Assembly: GCA_039800005.1 (NCBI GenBank)
Contig: JBDLRN010000061.1
Coordinates: 1-14,967 of the forward strand
Reading direction: 5' to 3'
DNA length: 14,967 nucleotides
Source: Casp-actino8 sp039800005
GTDB lineage: Bacteria > Actinomycetota > Acidimicrobiia > Acidimicrobiales > Ilumatobacteraceae
The notes beneath the pieces were generated by a model, which saw only the letters and a list, made by a program, of their open reading frames with translations, had not been told where the DNA came from and made no database searches. Both the position numbers and the translations under genes were made by a program. This document shows positions 7,209-13,774 of the stretch, in pieces; positions within the stretch are counted from its first letter, which is position 1; every line of letters begins with the position of its first letter.

Positions 7209-7253
7209 CCCGCCCGTCGGGCCGACTCCAACCCACTCGGACCCCGTCGGCTC

Positions 7254-7259
7254 TAACCT
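7254..7259 (+). promoter_or_regulatory. -10 box for the DUF2256-DUF3253 gene (leaderless)
   Basis: TAACCT is followed by 7 nt and the GTG at 7267. No ribosome-binding site is present. The spacing implies a leaderless transcript starting at the GTG. Confidence 0.4.
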
Positions 7260-7266
7260 CGTCGCC

Positions 7267-7644
7267 GTGAACGCATCGGCCGACAAGTTCTGCGACACCT
7301 GCGGCCGTCGCATCGAATGGCGCAAGAAGTGGGAGCAGTCATGGGACGAAGTCCGCTACTGCTCCGACGGTTGTCGCCGTCACCGTCCGACCGATCTCGA
7401 TCGTCGTCTGGAAACGACCATCCTCGAACTCCTCGACTCCCGCTCACGCGATGCCACCATCTGCCCGAGCGAAGCAGCCCGTTCCGTCACCGATGAATGG
7501 CGTCCGTTGATGGAGCGAACTCGTTCGGCAGCGCGACGATTGCAGGTCGCCGGGCAGGTGGACGTCCTCCAAGGTGGACGCGTGGTCGACCCGTCGACTG
7601 CCAAAGGGCCGATTCGACTCCGACGGAGGTTTTCTGGTGCGTGA
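7267..7644 (+). CDS. DUF2256-DUF3253 zinc-ribbon fusion protein
   Basis: This 125-residue protein has two recognisable halves. Residues 1-40 are DUF2256-like: KFCDTCGRRIEWRKKWEQSW...YCSDGCRR has two CxxC-type pairs that should bind one zinc ion. Residues 45-125 are DUF3253-like: ILELLDSR...ATICPSEAAR, W-R-P-L-M, ARRLQVAGQVDVLQGGRVVDP and the ending KGPIRLRRRF, a winged-helix-like arrangement. Both domains are of unknown function; a nucleic-acid-binding role is inference. The start is a GTG with a -10 box 7 nt upstream. The last 8 nt overlap the GTG start of the methyltransferase. The gene is bracketed by inverted copies A and B of the 54-bp repeat, and B reaches into its last five codons and stop. 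Confidence 0.8.
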   Translation: MNASADKFCDTCGRRIEWRKKWEQSWDEVRYCSDGCRRHRPTDLDRRLETTILELLDSRSRDATICPSEAARSVTDEWRPLMERTRSAARRLQVAGQVDVLQGGRVVDPSTAKGPIRLRRRFSGA

Positions 7645-7684
7645 TCTCGACCTATACGGTGAAGAATCCTCACCAGAACACCGG
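7631..7684 (-). repeat. 54-bp interspersed dyad repeat, copy B (inside coding sequence)
   Basis: This is the reverse-orientation copy. On the plus strand its outer stem is TTCTGGTG (7632-7639) with CACCAGAA (7671-7678), and an inner ACC-TATAC-GGT occupies 7650-7660. It shares the GGTCGAGATC variant with copy C rather than the GGTGAA form of A and D. It overlaps the 3' end of the DUF2256-DUF3253 gene and the 5' end of the methyltransferase. From the GTG at 7637 to its end at 7684 it spans exactly 16 codons. Confidence 0.88.
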
Positions 7685-8254
7685 TTTGGGGAGGGGTATT
7701 ACCGGAGGTTCTACGGCAAGGGCGGGGTGCACGATCGCCGGAAGATCGCGCAACTCGCCTCGGCCGTGCACGGCATGTGCGCGTGGTGGGGAGTCACTCC
7801 CCGATCGGTGCTCGACGTGGGAGCCGGAACCGGATTGTGGCGCGACTGGTATCACGACACGCACCCGCGCGTGAAGGTCGTGTCGACCGACGTGAGCCAG
7901 TACGCCTGTCGCAAGTACGGACACGAGCACCGTGACATCGCCACGTGGACACCTACTCGTCAGTTCGATCTGGTGATCTGCCACGGTGTGTTGCAGTACC
8001 CCGACGCGGCCTCGACCACGGCGGCCATCGCGAACATTGCGGCAGCCTGCCGACACGTGTTGTACCTCGAAGTGCCCACTGCACTGGACTTCCAAACGGT
8101 CGTCGATCCCGGTGCGACCGACATGGACGTCCACCATCGATCGGGAGCCTGGTACCGCGAACGTCTCGACCCGCATTTCGTGCAGGCCGGAGCCGGACTC
8201 TGGGTGCGACGCGGTGGTGGCGTTCTGCTGTACGAACTCGAACGTTCGCGCTGA
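7637..8254 (+). CDS. Class I SAM-dependent methyltransferase
   Basis: This 205-residue protein starts at the GTG at 7637, supported by GGAGG (7625-7629) at 7-nt spacing. It shows the family opening GYYRRFYG (20-27), motif I LDVGAGTG (59-66), an acidic SAM-ribose contact in VVSTDVSQYACRKYG, and a motif IV-like FDLVICHGVLQYPD. The C-terminal WYRERLDPHFVQAGAGLWV segment matches a known group of actinobacterial methyltransferases with a YYRRFY start. The substrate is unknown. Residues 1-16 (from RDLDLYGEE to PEHR) are encoded by repeat copy B, so the start codon itself lies in the repeat. The next in-frame GTG (7727) would delete the conserved YYRRFYG, and the ATG at 7574 would overlap the upstream gene by 71 nt. 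It converges with the following minus-strand gene, separated by one base. Confidence 0.85.
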   Translation: MRDLDLYGEESSPEHRFGEGYYRRFYGKGGVHDRRKIAQLASAVHGMCAWWGVTPRSVLDVGAGTGLWRDWYHDTHPRVKVVSTDVSQYACRKYGHEHRDIATWTPTRQFDLVICHGVLQYPDAASTTAAIANIAAACRHVLYLEVPTALDFQTVVDPGATDMDVHHRSGAWYRERLDPHFVQAGAGLWVRRGGGVLLYELERSR

Positions 8255-8255
8255 C

Positions 8256-9539
8256 TCAGGGTTTGATGGCGCGACGCACCGGACGATCCCAGCCGGGCTG
8301 ACCAGTCGGCCGCGGGCCCGGCCACAGCCTTGGTCCCATTTCGACCATGCCGTGATGTGACCCGTACTCACCGAGCAGGTTGAGATACGGCGCGGCCTCG
8401 AACGCTTCGGCACCGCGTACGCCGGTGCTCTTCCACGTGCCGCTCGACAACAACTCGATGGCCACCACCGGGCAGATCGCGGTCTGCCACAGCACGGCCT
8501 GCGATCCCCACTCACGCATGGTGGTCTCGTTGTCGGCCACGTGGTACAGGTACACCTCACGCGGGTTGCCGTCGTAGGTGCCCTTCACCCAGATGCCGGC
8601 GCAGGTCTTGCCGTTCATGAGGTGGCCGAGCTTGGCCGGATTGGGAAGCACCGCGGCGAGCACGTCGCGCGGCGACACCGACACGTCACCCACACGCACC
8701 GGCTCGACTGAGTCGAGTCCGAGATAGGCGAAGGTCTTGAGCCAGTCGATGAACTCGGCTCCGAGTCCGTACTTGAACGTCACCCGATTGCAGTCGATCT
8801 CACGCGGGATGAGCAGAACTTCTTCGTGCTCGACGTTCACGCATTCGATCGGACCGATACCGGCCGGGAAGTGGAAGATCTCGGGCTCGCTGAAACAGTC
8901 TGTGGTGAAGAGCCCGCGTTGCTTCTCCCAGACGAGCGGCGGATTGAGGCACTCTTCGATGGTCGTCCAGATCGAGAAGGTGGGTGCGAAGTCGTAGCCG
9001 TCGATCGACAGGTTCGATCCGTCGCGCACGCCGATCTCGTCGATGGTGTCGAACAAGACGTCAGCGGCGTAACGCGCGAATACGTCGGAGAGGCCGGGCT
9101 CGACGCCCATTCCGACGAGGGCCAGCAAGCCCTTGTCGCGCCAGGCATGGTCGGCCGCGAGTTGCGCCTCGCCCAGGGGCACACCCACCTTGTTGTAGGG
9201 GTCGGTGGGGTGGGGCTTGCTCAGGTTCATGGCCATGTCGAGGTAGTTGGTACCGGCCTCGAAGCAGGCGTCGAAGATGTTCTCGTTCAGTCGTGGATCG
9301 CAAGCGTTGACCACGATGTCGGCCTTGGTGGCCGCGATCGCGTCGACGATGGCCTTCTTGTCGCGGGCGTCGAGCTGCAGGGCCCGGAACCGTGACGGGT
9401 CGTCGAGCTCGGCAATCGCCTTCTGCGCCGTGGACAGGAACAGATCGGCGAGCACGAACTCCGAGAAGAAGGACCGGGTTTCAGCGATCGAGGCCATGGA
9501 AGCCCCGACGCCGCCTGCGCCGATCACCAGGATGTTCAT
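8256..9539 (-). CDS. Saccharopine dehydrogenase-like NAD(P)-dependent oxidoreductase
   Basis: This 427-residue protein begins with a Rossmann nucleotide-binding motif, MNILVIGAGGVG (G7-x-G9-x-x-G12). It continues with VLADLF, DARDKKAIVDAIAATKADIVVNAC, DACFEAGTNYLDMA and GMGVEPGLSDVFARYAAD, the order seen in the saccharopine dehydrogenase/LYS9 family. The middle and C-terminal parts (FHFPAGIGPIECVNVEHEE, KGTYDGNPREVYLYHV, WQTAICPVVAIELL) fit the dimerisation/substrate domain. Relatives include saccharopine dehydrogenase and carboxynorspermidine synthase; which amino acid or polyamine it uses cannot be decided. An ATG at 9539 directly follows an alternative TTG at 9542, and no clear ribosome site is seen. 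It diverges from the SnoaL-like gene across a short region with an inverted repeat at 9558-9577. Confidence 0.85.
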   Translation of the reverse strand: MNILVIGAGGVGASMASIAETRSFFSEFVLADLFLSTAQKAIAELDDPSRFRALQLDARDKKAIVDAIAATKADIVVNACDPRLNENIFDACFEAGTNYLDMAMNLSKPHPTDPYNKVGVPLGEAQLAADHAWRDKGLLALVGMGVEPGLSDVFARYAADVLFDTIDEIGVRDGSNLSIDGYDFAPTFSIWTTIEECLNPPLVWEKQRGLFTTDCFSEPEIFHFPAGIGPIECVNVEHEEVLLIPREIDCNRVTFKYGLGAEFIDWLKTFAYLGLDSVEPVRVGDVSVSPRDVLAAVLPNPAKLGHLMNGKTCAGIWVKGTYDGNPREVYLYHVADNETTMREWGSQAVLWQTAICPVVAIELLSSGTWKSTGVRGAEAFEAAPYLNLLGEYGSHHGMVEMGPRLWPGPRPTGQPGWDRPVRRAIKP

Positions 9540-9557
9540 CAATCGTCCAATTCGTGA

Positions 9558-9577
9558 ACGTTTCGGAAGCGAAACGT
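9558..9577. promoter_or_regulatory. 8+8 bp inverted repeat in a divergent promoter region
   Basis: ACGTTTCG (9558-9565) and CGAAACGT (9570-9577) are exact reverse complements separated by GAAG. They lie 18 nt before the ATG of the saccharopine dehydrogenase-like gene and 37 nt before the SnoaL-like ATG. A two-fold symmetric site here suits a dimeric repressor controlling both genes. A hairpin in either transcript is the alternative. Confidence 0.5.
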
Positions 9578-9602
9578 GACTCCCTGTCTACCCGATGGCC
9601 TC

Positions 9603-9608
9603 TACGAT
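9603..9608 (+). promoter_or_regulatory. -10 box for the SnoaL-like gene (leaderless)
   Basis: TACGAT is followed by 6 nt and the ATG at 9615, with no ribosome-binding site. This fits a leaderless transcript. Confidence 0.4.
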
Positions 9609-9614
9609 CGCACC

Positions 9615-10061
9615 ATGTCCGACGATCTTGTCGCGCGATTGCGACGTCTCGAAGACACCCTTGCCATCCATCAGTTGTTCGTCGACTACGGGTTGGCTCT
9701 GGACGCCGGTGATTTTCACGCATATGCGAATCTCTTCGCTCAGCAGGGGGAATTGAACCTGGGTCCGATCGGTACGGCCGTCGGGCCAGCGGAGATCGAG
9801 GCACTCATGGCACGCACGATGGAAGGTCGAGTCGGAACTTCGTTCCACATCGTGAGCAGCCCACAAGTCACTTTCGTCGACGACGACAACGCGACCTCGC
9901 AGGTGATGTGGACGGTGGTACATCGCCAAAAGGACGGCGAACCGAAGCTCACCATGATGGGGCGTCATGTCGACCGGCTCGCGCGCGAGAACGGTTCGTG
10001 GAAGATCGCCTCTCGTCGCGGCTTGATCGACCTTCCGACTACGTATCGCGATCAGGGTTAG
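9615..10061 (+). CDS. SnoaL-like / NTF2-fold protein
   Basis: This 148-residue protein has the usual SnoaL_4/NTF2 pattern. An N-terminal helix LVARLRRLEDTLAIHQLFVDYGLALDAGDF is followed by YANLFAQQGELN, a helix GPAEIEALMARTM, then strands SFHIVSSPQVTFVDDDNATS, MWTVVHR and TMMGRHVDRLARENGSWKIASRR. The fold forms a cone-shaped pocket used by small isomerases, hydratases, dehydratases or limonene epoxide hydrolase-like enzymes. The Y-x(5)-D-A-G-D segment and the H of SFHIVSS lie where active-site residues often sit. Its actual chemistry is not determinable. The ATG at 9615 is preferred over an upstream GTG at 9576, which would add 13 unrelated residues. The next gene converges after 10 nt. Confidence 0.8.
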   Translation: MSDDLVARLRRLEDTLAIHQLFVDYGLALDAGDFHAYANLFAQQGELNLGPIGTAVGPAEIEALMARTMEGRVGTSFHIVSSPQVTFVDDDNATSQVMWTVVHRQKDGEPKLTMMGRHVDRLARENGSWKIASRRGLIDLPTTYRDQG

Positions 10062-10071
10062 TCGTCGACGA

Positions 10072-10470
10072 TCAGTCGACCACCGTCGGCAGGGCGGTCG
10101 ACCAGTCGCGGTCGGCGTCGATCAGGCGCAGCACCTCGGGGTGGAATCTCTTCTCGACGAGTGACCACAATCCGGAGCGGGCGGCGACGTCGGACGTGGT
10201 GACGAACTCACCGCTCGCGCGCCACGACACGAACTCCTCGGCTTGAAAGAAGCGGGTGGCCCGTGACCACGCGTCGGCATCGGATCGATGCAACCACGAC
10301 ATGAGCGACACCATCTGCTGACCGGTGGGCTGGAAACCCATGACGTCGTTCCACCACTCGACACCCAACTTCTTCACGCACCACTGGGCGTCGGGTTCGG
10401 CGCGACCGTCGAGTCCGTCGAGGGCCGGATGCACCTCGGCACCCGATGTGCCGACGGCGACGAGGCTCAT
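10072..10470 (-). pseudogene. FGGY (xylulokinase-type) carbohydrate kinase fragment
   Basis: This 132-residue frame matches only the middle of the N-terminal FGGY domain. The stretches DAQWCVKKLG, MVSLMSWLHRSDADAWSR, FFQAEEFVSWRASGEFVT and SDVAARSGLWSLVEKRFHPEV resemble the xylulokinase run 'KLSWLHRSEPEAWAR...LTGEFVT...ASGTGYW'. A full kinase is about 480-500 residues; the N-terminal phosphate-binding motif and the whole C-terminal ATPase domain are absent, and the frame stops right after LPTVVD. The start overlaps the LOG-family stop in ATGA, so a peptide could still be translated. I call it a decayed kinase remnant with no catalytic capacity. The alternative is a repurposed small protein, which the intact frame does not exclude. 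Confidence 0.6.
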
Positions 10471-11225
10471 GCCGCCCTCGCCGTGGTCGTCTCGCCGATC
10501 ACGCGAATCGGACGGAGTCGGTGGTAGAGCCGGAACCGCTCGACCGAGTGCTGCTTGATGTGGTCCATCGCTTCCTCCACGTCATCGGTGATCAACAGCA
10601 GATCGAGATCGTGTGGCGAGATCATCTTGGTCTCGTTCATGTGGTCGATCTGCTCGATGAGCGACGACCAAAAGTCGCGGCCCATGAGCACGACCGGGAA
10701 GTCCTGCACCTTGCCGGTCTGGATGAGGGTGAGCGCTTCGAAGAGTTCGTCGACGGTGCCGAATCCGCCGGGCATCACCACGAAGGCATAGGAGTACTTG
10801 ACGAGCATCATCTTGCGCACGAAGAAGTAGTTGAAGTCGATACTCACGTCGAGATACGGATTGGGCACCTGTTCGTGTGGCAGTTCGATGTTGCACCCGA
10901 TGCTGCAACCGCCGGCTTCTTTCGCCCCGCGGTTTGCCGCTTCCATGATGCCGGGACCACCACCGGTCATGACGGCGAAACCCATGTGACTGGCCGCCGC
11001 ACCCACCTGGCGGGCGAGCTGGTAGTGAGGGTCGTCCTCTCCCACCCGGGCCGATCCGAAGACGGTGATGCAGGGCCCGGCGAAATGGAGTCCGCGAAAG
11101 CCACGGAGCATCTCTCGGGTGACGCGAAAGATCGTGCGGAGTTCACGACGACGAAGCCGGGGACCGCCGAGGAAGAGACGATCACGCGACGATCGTGACT
11201 TTCGGCCCTCGGTGTCCACGTCCAT
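10467..11225 (-). CDS. LOG-family (TIGR00730) nucleotide phosphoribohydrolase
   Basis: The protein is 252 residues from the ATG at 11225, or 259 from the ATG at 11246. It shows both hallmark motifs of the LYSINE DECARBOXYLASE-like/LOG family: GGGPGIMEAANRGA, and PGGFGTVDELFEALTLIQTGK, whose Glu and Gly-rich loop form the active site. The preceding ITVFGSARVGEDDP strand also fits. Enzymes of this family split the N-glycosidic bond of nucleoside 5'-monophosphates, including cytokinin ribotides; they are not lysine decarboxylases. An N-terminal basic extension (RSSRDRLFLGGPRLRRREL) precedes the fold, as in other actinobacterial members. The start is uncertain because the 11246 ATG overlaps head-to-head with an ATG on the other strand. 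The stop overlaps the kinase fragment. Confidence 0.85.
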   Translation of the reverse strand: MDVDTEGRKSRSSRDRLFLGGPRLRRRELRTIFRVTREMLRGFRGLHFAGPCITVFGSARVGEDDPHYQLARQVGAAASHMGFAVMTGGGPGIMEAANRGAKEAGGCSIGCNIELPHEQVPNPYLDVSIDFNYFFVRKMMLVKYSYAFVVMPGGFGTVDELFEALTLIQTGKVQDFPVVLMGRDFWSSLIEQIDHMNETKMISPHDLDLLLITDDVEEAMDHIKQHSVERFRLYHRLRPIRVIGETTTARAA

Positions 11226-11274
11226 ACCGACAAGACTGCCATTCATGGACCCTCACACGCACGGCAGTCACGTC

Positions 11275-11604
11275 ATGAACGAACTGATTCCCATCGCCCG
11301 GGATCTCCGTCACGCCATTCCCGACGTGATGAAGGAGTTCTCCGACCTCCACAGTGCAGCCATGAAGCCAGGGGCGCTCGACACCAAGACCAAAGAACTG
11401 ATCGCGCTGGCCATTGCTGTGGTCGAGAAGTGCGACGGATGCATCGCGTCGCACGCCCGTGGAGCCGCCAGACAAGGGGCCACCGAGGCCGAGGTCGCCG
11501 AGACGATCGGCGTGGCGGTGCTCATGACCGGCGGACCAGCCACGGTGTACGGACCACGCGCCTTCGCCGCGTTCCGGGACTTCGCCAATCCCCCGACGAC
11601 CTGA
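11275..11604 (+). CDS. AhpD-like carboxymuconolactone decarboxylase-family protein
   Basis: This 109-residue protein has the AhpD-type redox centre E51-x-C53-x-x-C56-x(3)-H60 (EKCDGCIASH) in the all-helical CMD fold, with ELIALAIAV before and GATEAEVAETIGVAVLMTGGPA after. The family includes the alkylhydroperoxidase partner AhpD and uncharacterised thiol peroxidases. A general disulfide reductase or peroxidase role is likely, with the partner unknown. No AhpC is in the window. The start at 11275 matches typical family N-termini; an in-frame ATG at 11245 would add ten residues (MDPHTHGSHV) and would overlap the opposite-strand LOG ATG. Neither has a ribosome site. Exonuclease III starts 12 nt after its stop. 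Confidence 0.82.
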   Translation: MNELIPIARDLRHAIPDVMKEFSDLHSAAMKPGALDTKTKELIALAIAVVEKCDGCIASHARGAARQGATEAEVAETIGVAVLMTGGPATVYGPRAFAAFRDFANPPTT

Positions 11605-11616
11605 CAACCTGGAGGC

Positions 11617-12459
11617 GTGCCCAAGAAGACCCGCCTCACCGTCGCCACCGTCAACGTGAACGGCATTCGTGCCGCCGTGACCAACGGAATGGAAGGCTGG
11701 GTCGCCGAGCGTCAGCCCGACATCGTGACCATGCAGGAAGTGCGGGCACCCGATGCGATGGTGGGCGACCTCGTGCGGCAGATCACCGGACCGAAGTGGT
11801 CGGTCGTGCACGACGAGTGCGAATTCAAGGGTCGCGCCGGCGTCGCCGTGGCGGCCAAGAAGCCGATCGCCGCGTCACGCGCCGGGCTGAAGGTTCACAC
11901 GAAGAAGAGCGCTTCGGCCTACAACGACACCGGGCGTTGGATCGAGGCCGATCTCGACACGCCCGACGGCAAAGGCCTCACGGTGATCTCGGCCTACGTG
12001 CACACCGGTGACGCCGAACAGCCCGACAAGATGAAGGAGAAGTTGGCCTTCATGTGGGCGGCCAAGGATCGGTTGAAGGCGTTGCTCGCGTCGAAGCGTC
12101 ACGTACTCCTGACTGGTGACCTCAACGTGGCCCACAAGGAAGTCGATCTCAAGAACTGGAAGGGCAACTTGAAGAGCGCCGGCTTCCTACCTGAAGAACG
12201 CGTGTGGTTCGACGAGTTGTTCGACGACCTCGGACTGGTCGACGTGGCCCGTCGACTGAGCGGTGACGGCCCCGGTCCGTATTCGTGGTGGTCGTGGCGC
12301 GGCAAGGCGTTCGACACCGACGCCGGTTGGCGCATCGACTACCACATCGCGTCACCAGGTTTGGCCGACGTCGCCGTCGACACGGCCGTCGATCGAGCGC
12401 CGTCGTACGCCGAGCGTTGGTCGGATCACGCACCCGTGGTGGTCACGTACGCGCTCTGA
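11617..12459 (+). CDS. xthA: Exodeoxyribonuclease III / AP endonuclease
   Basis: This 280-residue protein of the EEP nuclease family nicks DNA 5' to abasic sites and trims 3' ends in base-excision repair. Visible catalytic motifs are VATVNVNGIRAA (N13), the metal ligand in MQEVRA (E41), SAYVHTGD (the Tyr that contacts the abasic site), TGDLNVAHKEVDLKNWKGN (Asp and Asn), SWWSWRGKAFDTDAGWRIDY and SDHAPV near the end. The length matches ExoIII (about 268-280). The start is a GTG; GGAGG ends only one nt before it, too close for a normal ribosome site, while CAACCT lies 6 nt upstream as a weak -10. Its last 34 nt overlap the end of the converging membrane-protein gene. Confidence 0.93.
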   Translation: MPKKTRLTVATVNVNGIRAAVTNGMEGWVAERQPDIVTMQEVRAPDAMVGDLVRQITGPKWSVVHDECEFKGRAGVAVAAKKPIAASRAGLKVHTKKSASAYNDTGRWIEADLDTPDGKGLTVISAYVHTGDAEQPDKMKEKLAFMWAAKDRLKALLASKRHVLLTGDLNVAHKEVDLKNWKGNLKSAGFLPEERVWFDELFDDLGLVDVARRLSGDGPGPYSWWSWRGKAFDTDAGWRIDYHIASPGLADVAVDTAVDRAPSYAERWSDHAPVVVTYAL

Positions 12460-13361
12460 TGTTGGCGCTGGCGCCTCACCAGGAGAGTGGTGAGGACGAG
12501 GGCCAGCACGCCGACGGCGATGATGACCACTCCTTGGAGTACGTCGTTCTCGACGTTGTTGGCCACGTAGACGACGATCGAGATCACCGAGACGCCCGCG
12601 CCTCCGACGATCTGCTCGATTCGGTTCCACTGCATGCCGGTCCAGAGAAGGAGTGCGCCGATACCCAGTGCGGGCAGAAGCCCGTCGAGACCGGAATACT
12701 CGTCGATCCATTGAGGGACCGAGAAGAACACGGTGACGACGCCCGCCGAACGGATGAGAAAGGCACCACCGAAATCGCCCTGACCCAGTCCGATCAGCAG
12801 CGAACCACCGATGAGGAACGGCACTGCTCCCATCCCGAAGTCGAGATCCGCCCACGCCGTCACGCCGCCGCACACGGCGAGCGTCGAGGGAATCACGACG
12901 ATCGTCGACGAGAACTCGGTGAAGCGAATGCGCAGGAGCGACCACGTGACGCCGAGTGATCCGCCACTCACGGCGATGATCGCTCCGTCGACATCGGCGT
13001 TGGCGAGGAACATCGCACCGCTCGCAATCAGGGTTCCGATCGACACGATCTCGGCGAACTCGCCGGCTCGTCGTCGCCATCCGGTGTACCGCCACAGCTG
13101 GAAGGCGATCGCTCCGCTGACGATCGAGGCTCCGAGGAGTGAGAAGGCGATGATCGTCTCGGACGCTTCTTCGAACAGCGCGATCACCAGTCGCACGAGT
13201 CCGACCCCGATCACGAGGACGGCGATGTAGGACACGAGTTCGCGCCAACGGATCGTGAAGCGGGGCGCGTTGAGGATGTCGTCGGCTTCGGTGGCCGAGA
13301 TGCGACGAGTCGCCACCATGTGTTCGACGACGTCGCGTTGCGTGCGAGCGAGATCGGTCAT
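12426..13361 (-). CDS. Polytopic membrane protein of unknown function (DUF2157-like)
   Basis: This is a 311-residue protein from the ATG at 13361. A cytoplasmic head (TDLARTQRDVVEHMVATRRISATEADDILN) is followed by about ten hydrophobic segments, roughly residues 43-62, 69-89, 103-120, 126-142, 150-168, 177-193, 200-216, 226-241, 251-268 and 276-295, and a short polar tail. The layout (short helical head, then many short TM helices) resembles DUF2157 proteins, but I do not recognise a specific family member. An alternative GTG at 13412 overlaps the XRE stop in GTGA and would add 17 basic residues. Either way it belongs to the operon with the XRE regulator and the phasin/HBHA-like gene. Its end overlaps the exonuclease III gene on the other strand. 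Confidence 0.7.
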   Translation of the reverse strand: MTDLARTQRDVVEHMVATRRISATEADDILNAPRFTIRWRELVSYIAVLVIGVGLVRLVIALFEEASETIIAFSLLGASIVSGAIAFQLWRYTGWRRRAGEFAEIVSIGTLIASGAMFLANADVDGAIIAVSGGSLGVTWSLLRIRFTEFSSTIVVIPSTLAVCGGVTAWADLDFGMGAVPFLIGGSLLIGLGQGDFGGAFLIRSAGVVTVFFSVPQWIDEYSGLDGLLPALGIGALLLWTGMQWNRIEQIVGGAGVSVISIVVYVANNVENDVLQGVVIIAVGVLALVLTTLLVRRQRQHQSAYVTTTGA

Positions 13362-13408
13362 GTGGACAAGTTTCGATCGGGCCGACGAACGGCCACCACC
13401 GACTTTCG

Positions 13409-13771
13409 TCACTGATCGTCGTTCTGGTTGCGATAGCTCCGGTACACCGCGATCAACGCCTCTTTTTGGGCCACGGTGAGATGCGGGTCGGATCCGATCG
13501 CGTCTTCGAGGCTGGACGTCGAGGACGATTGTTCGTCGTCGAGCATGCCGGCCCGTTCGAGCAGTTCTTCGGCCGACACATTGAGTGCCTTCGCGATCGA
13601 GCGGACCACCCGAACCGACGGTTCGTGCAGTCCGCGTTCGATCTGCGAGAGATAAGGGTTCGAGACCTGCGCCAACTCCGAGAGTTGACGCAGGCTCATC
13701 TTCGCCAGTTGTCGTTGATGACGGATGGCGGACCCGAGTGCGCCGAGGCGGCGCTCCCAGTCGTCAGCCAT
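13409..13771 (-). CDS. XRE-family helix-turn-helix regulator
   Basis: This 120-residue protein has an HTH_3/Cro-CI domain at about residues 9-69. LGSAIRHQRQLAKMSLRQLSELAQVSNPYLSQIERG contains the turn and the recognition helix (NPYLSQIERG, 38-47), followed by the dimer/packing segment PSVRVVRSIAKALNVS. The C-terminal tail is Ser/Asp-rich then helical (LTVAQKEALIAVYRSYRN). It lies 3 nt after a Lys-Ala-rich phasin/HBHA-like gene. That pairing is known from Mycobacterium (Rv0474 beside HBHA Rv0475) and from Rhodococcus lipid-droplet protein MLDS with its regulator MLDSR. By analogy it is likely to control its neighbour in response to lipid; this is inference. The start is an ATG without a clear ribosome site, probably coupled to the upstream gene. 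Confidence 0.88.
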   Translation of the reverse strand: MADDWERRLGALGSAIRHQRQLAKMSLRQLSELAQVSNPYLSQIERGLHEPSVRVVRSIAKALNVSAEELLERAGMLDDEQSSSTSSLEDAIGSDPHLTVAQKEALIAVYRSYRNQNDDQ

Positions 13772-13774
13772 GGA

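Noticed and set aside
7127..7231. N-terminal extension of the FABP-like protein through repeat copy A
   Set aside because: It would translate the repeat and flanking spacer, and a -10 box sits 7 nt before the ATG at 7126. Translation through it is possible but less likely than for copy B.
12474..12495. CCTCACCA/TGGTGAGG hairpin (6-nt loop) just after the exonuclease III stop
   Set aside because: It lies within the 3' coding end of the converging membrane protein, has no T-tract, and does not match the 54-bp repeat beyond the short GGTGAGGA string. It may be a weak terminator but is not supported.
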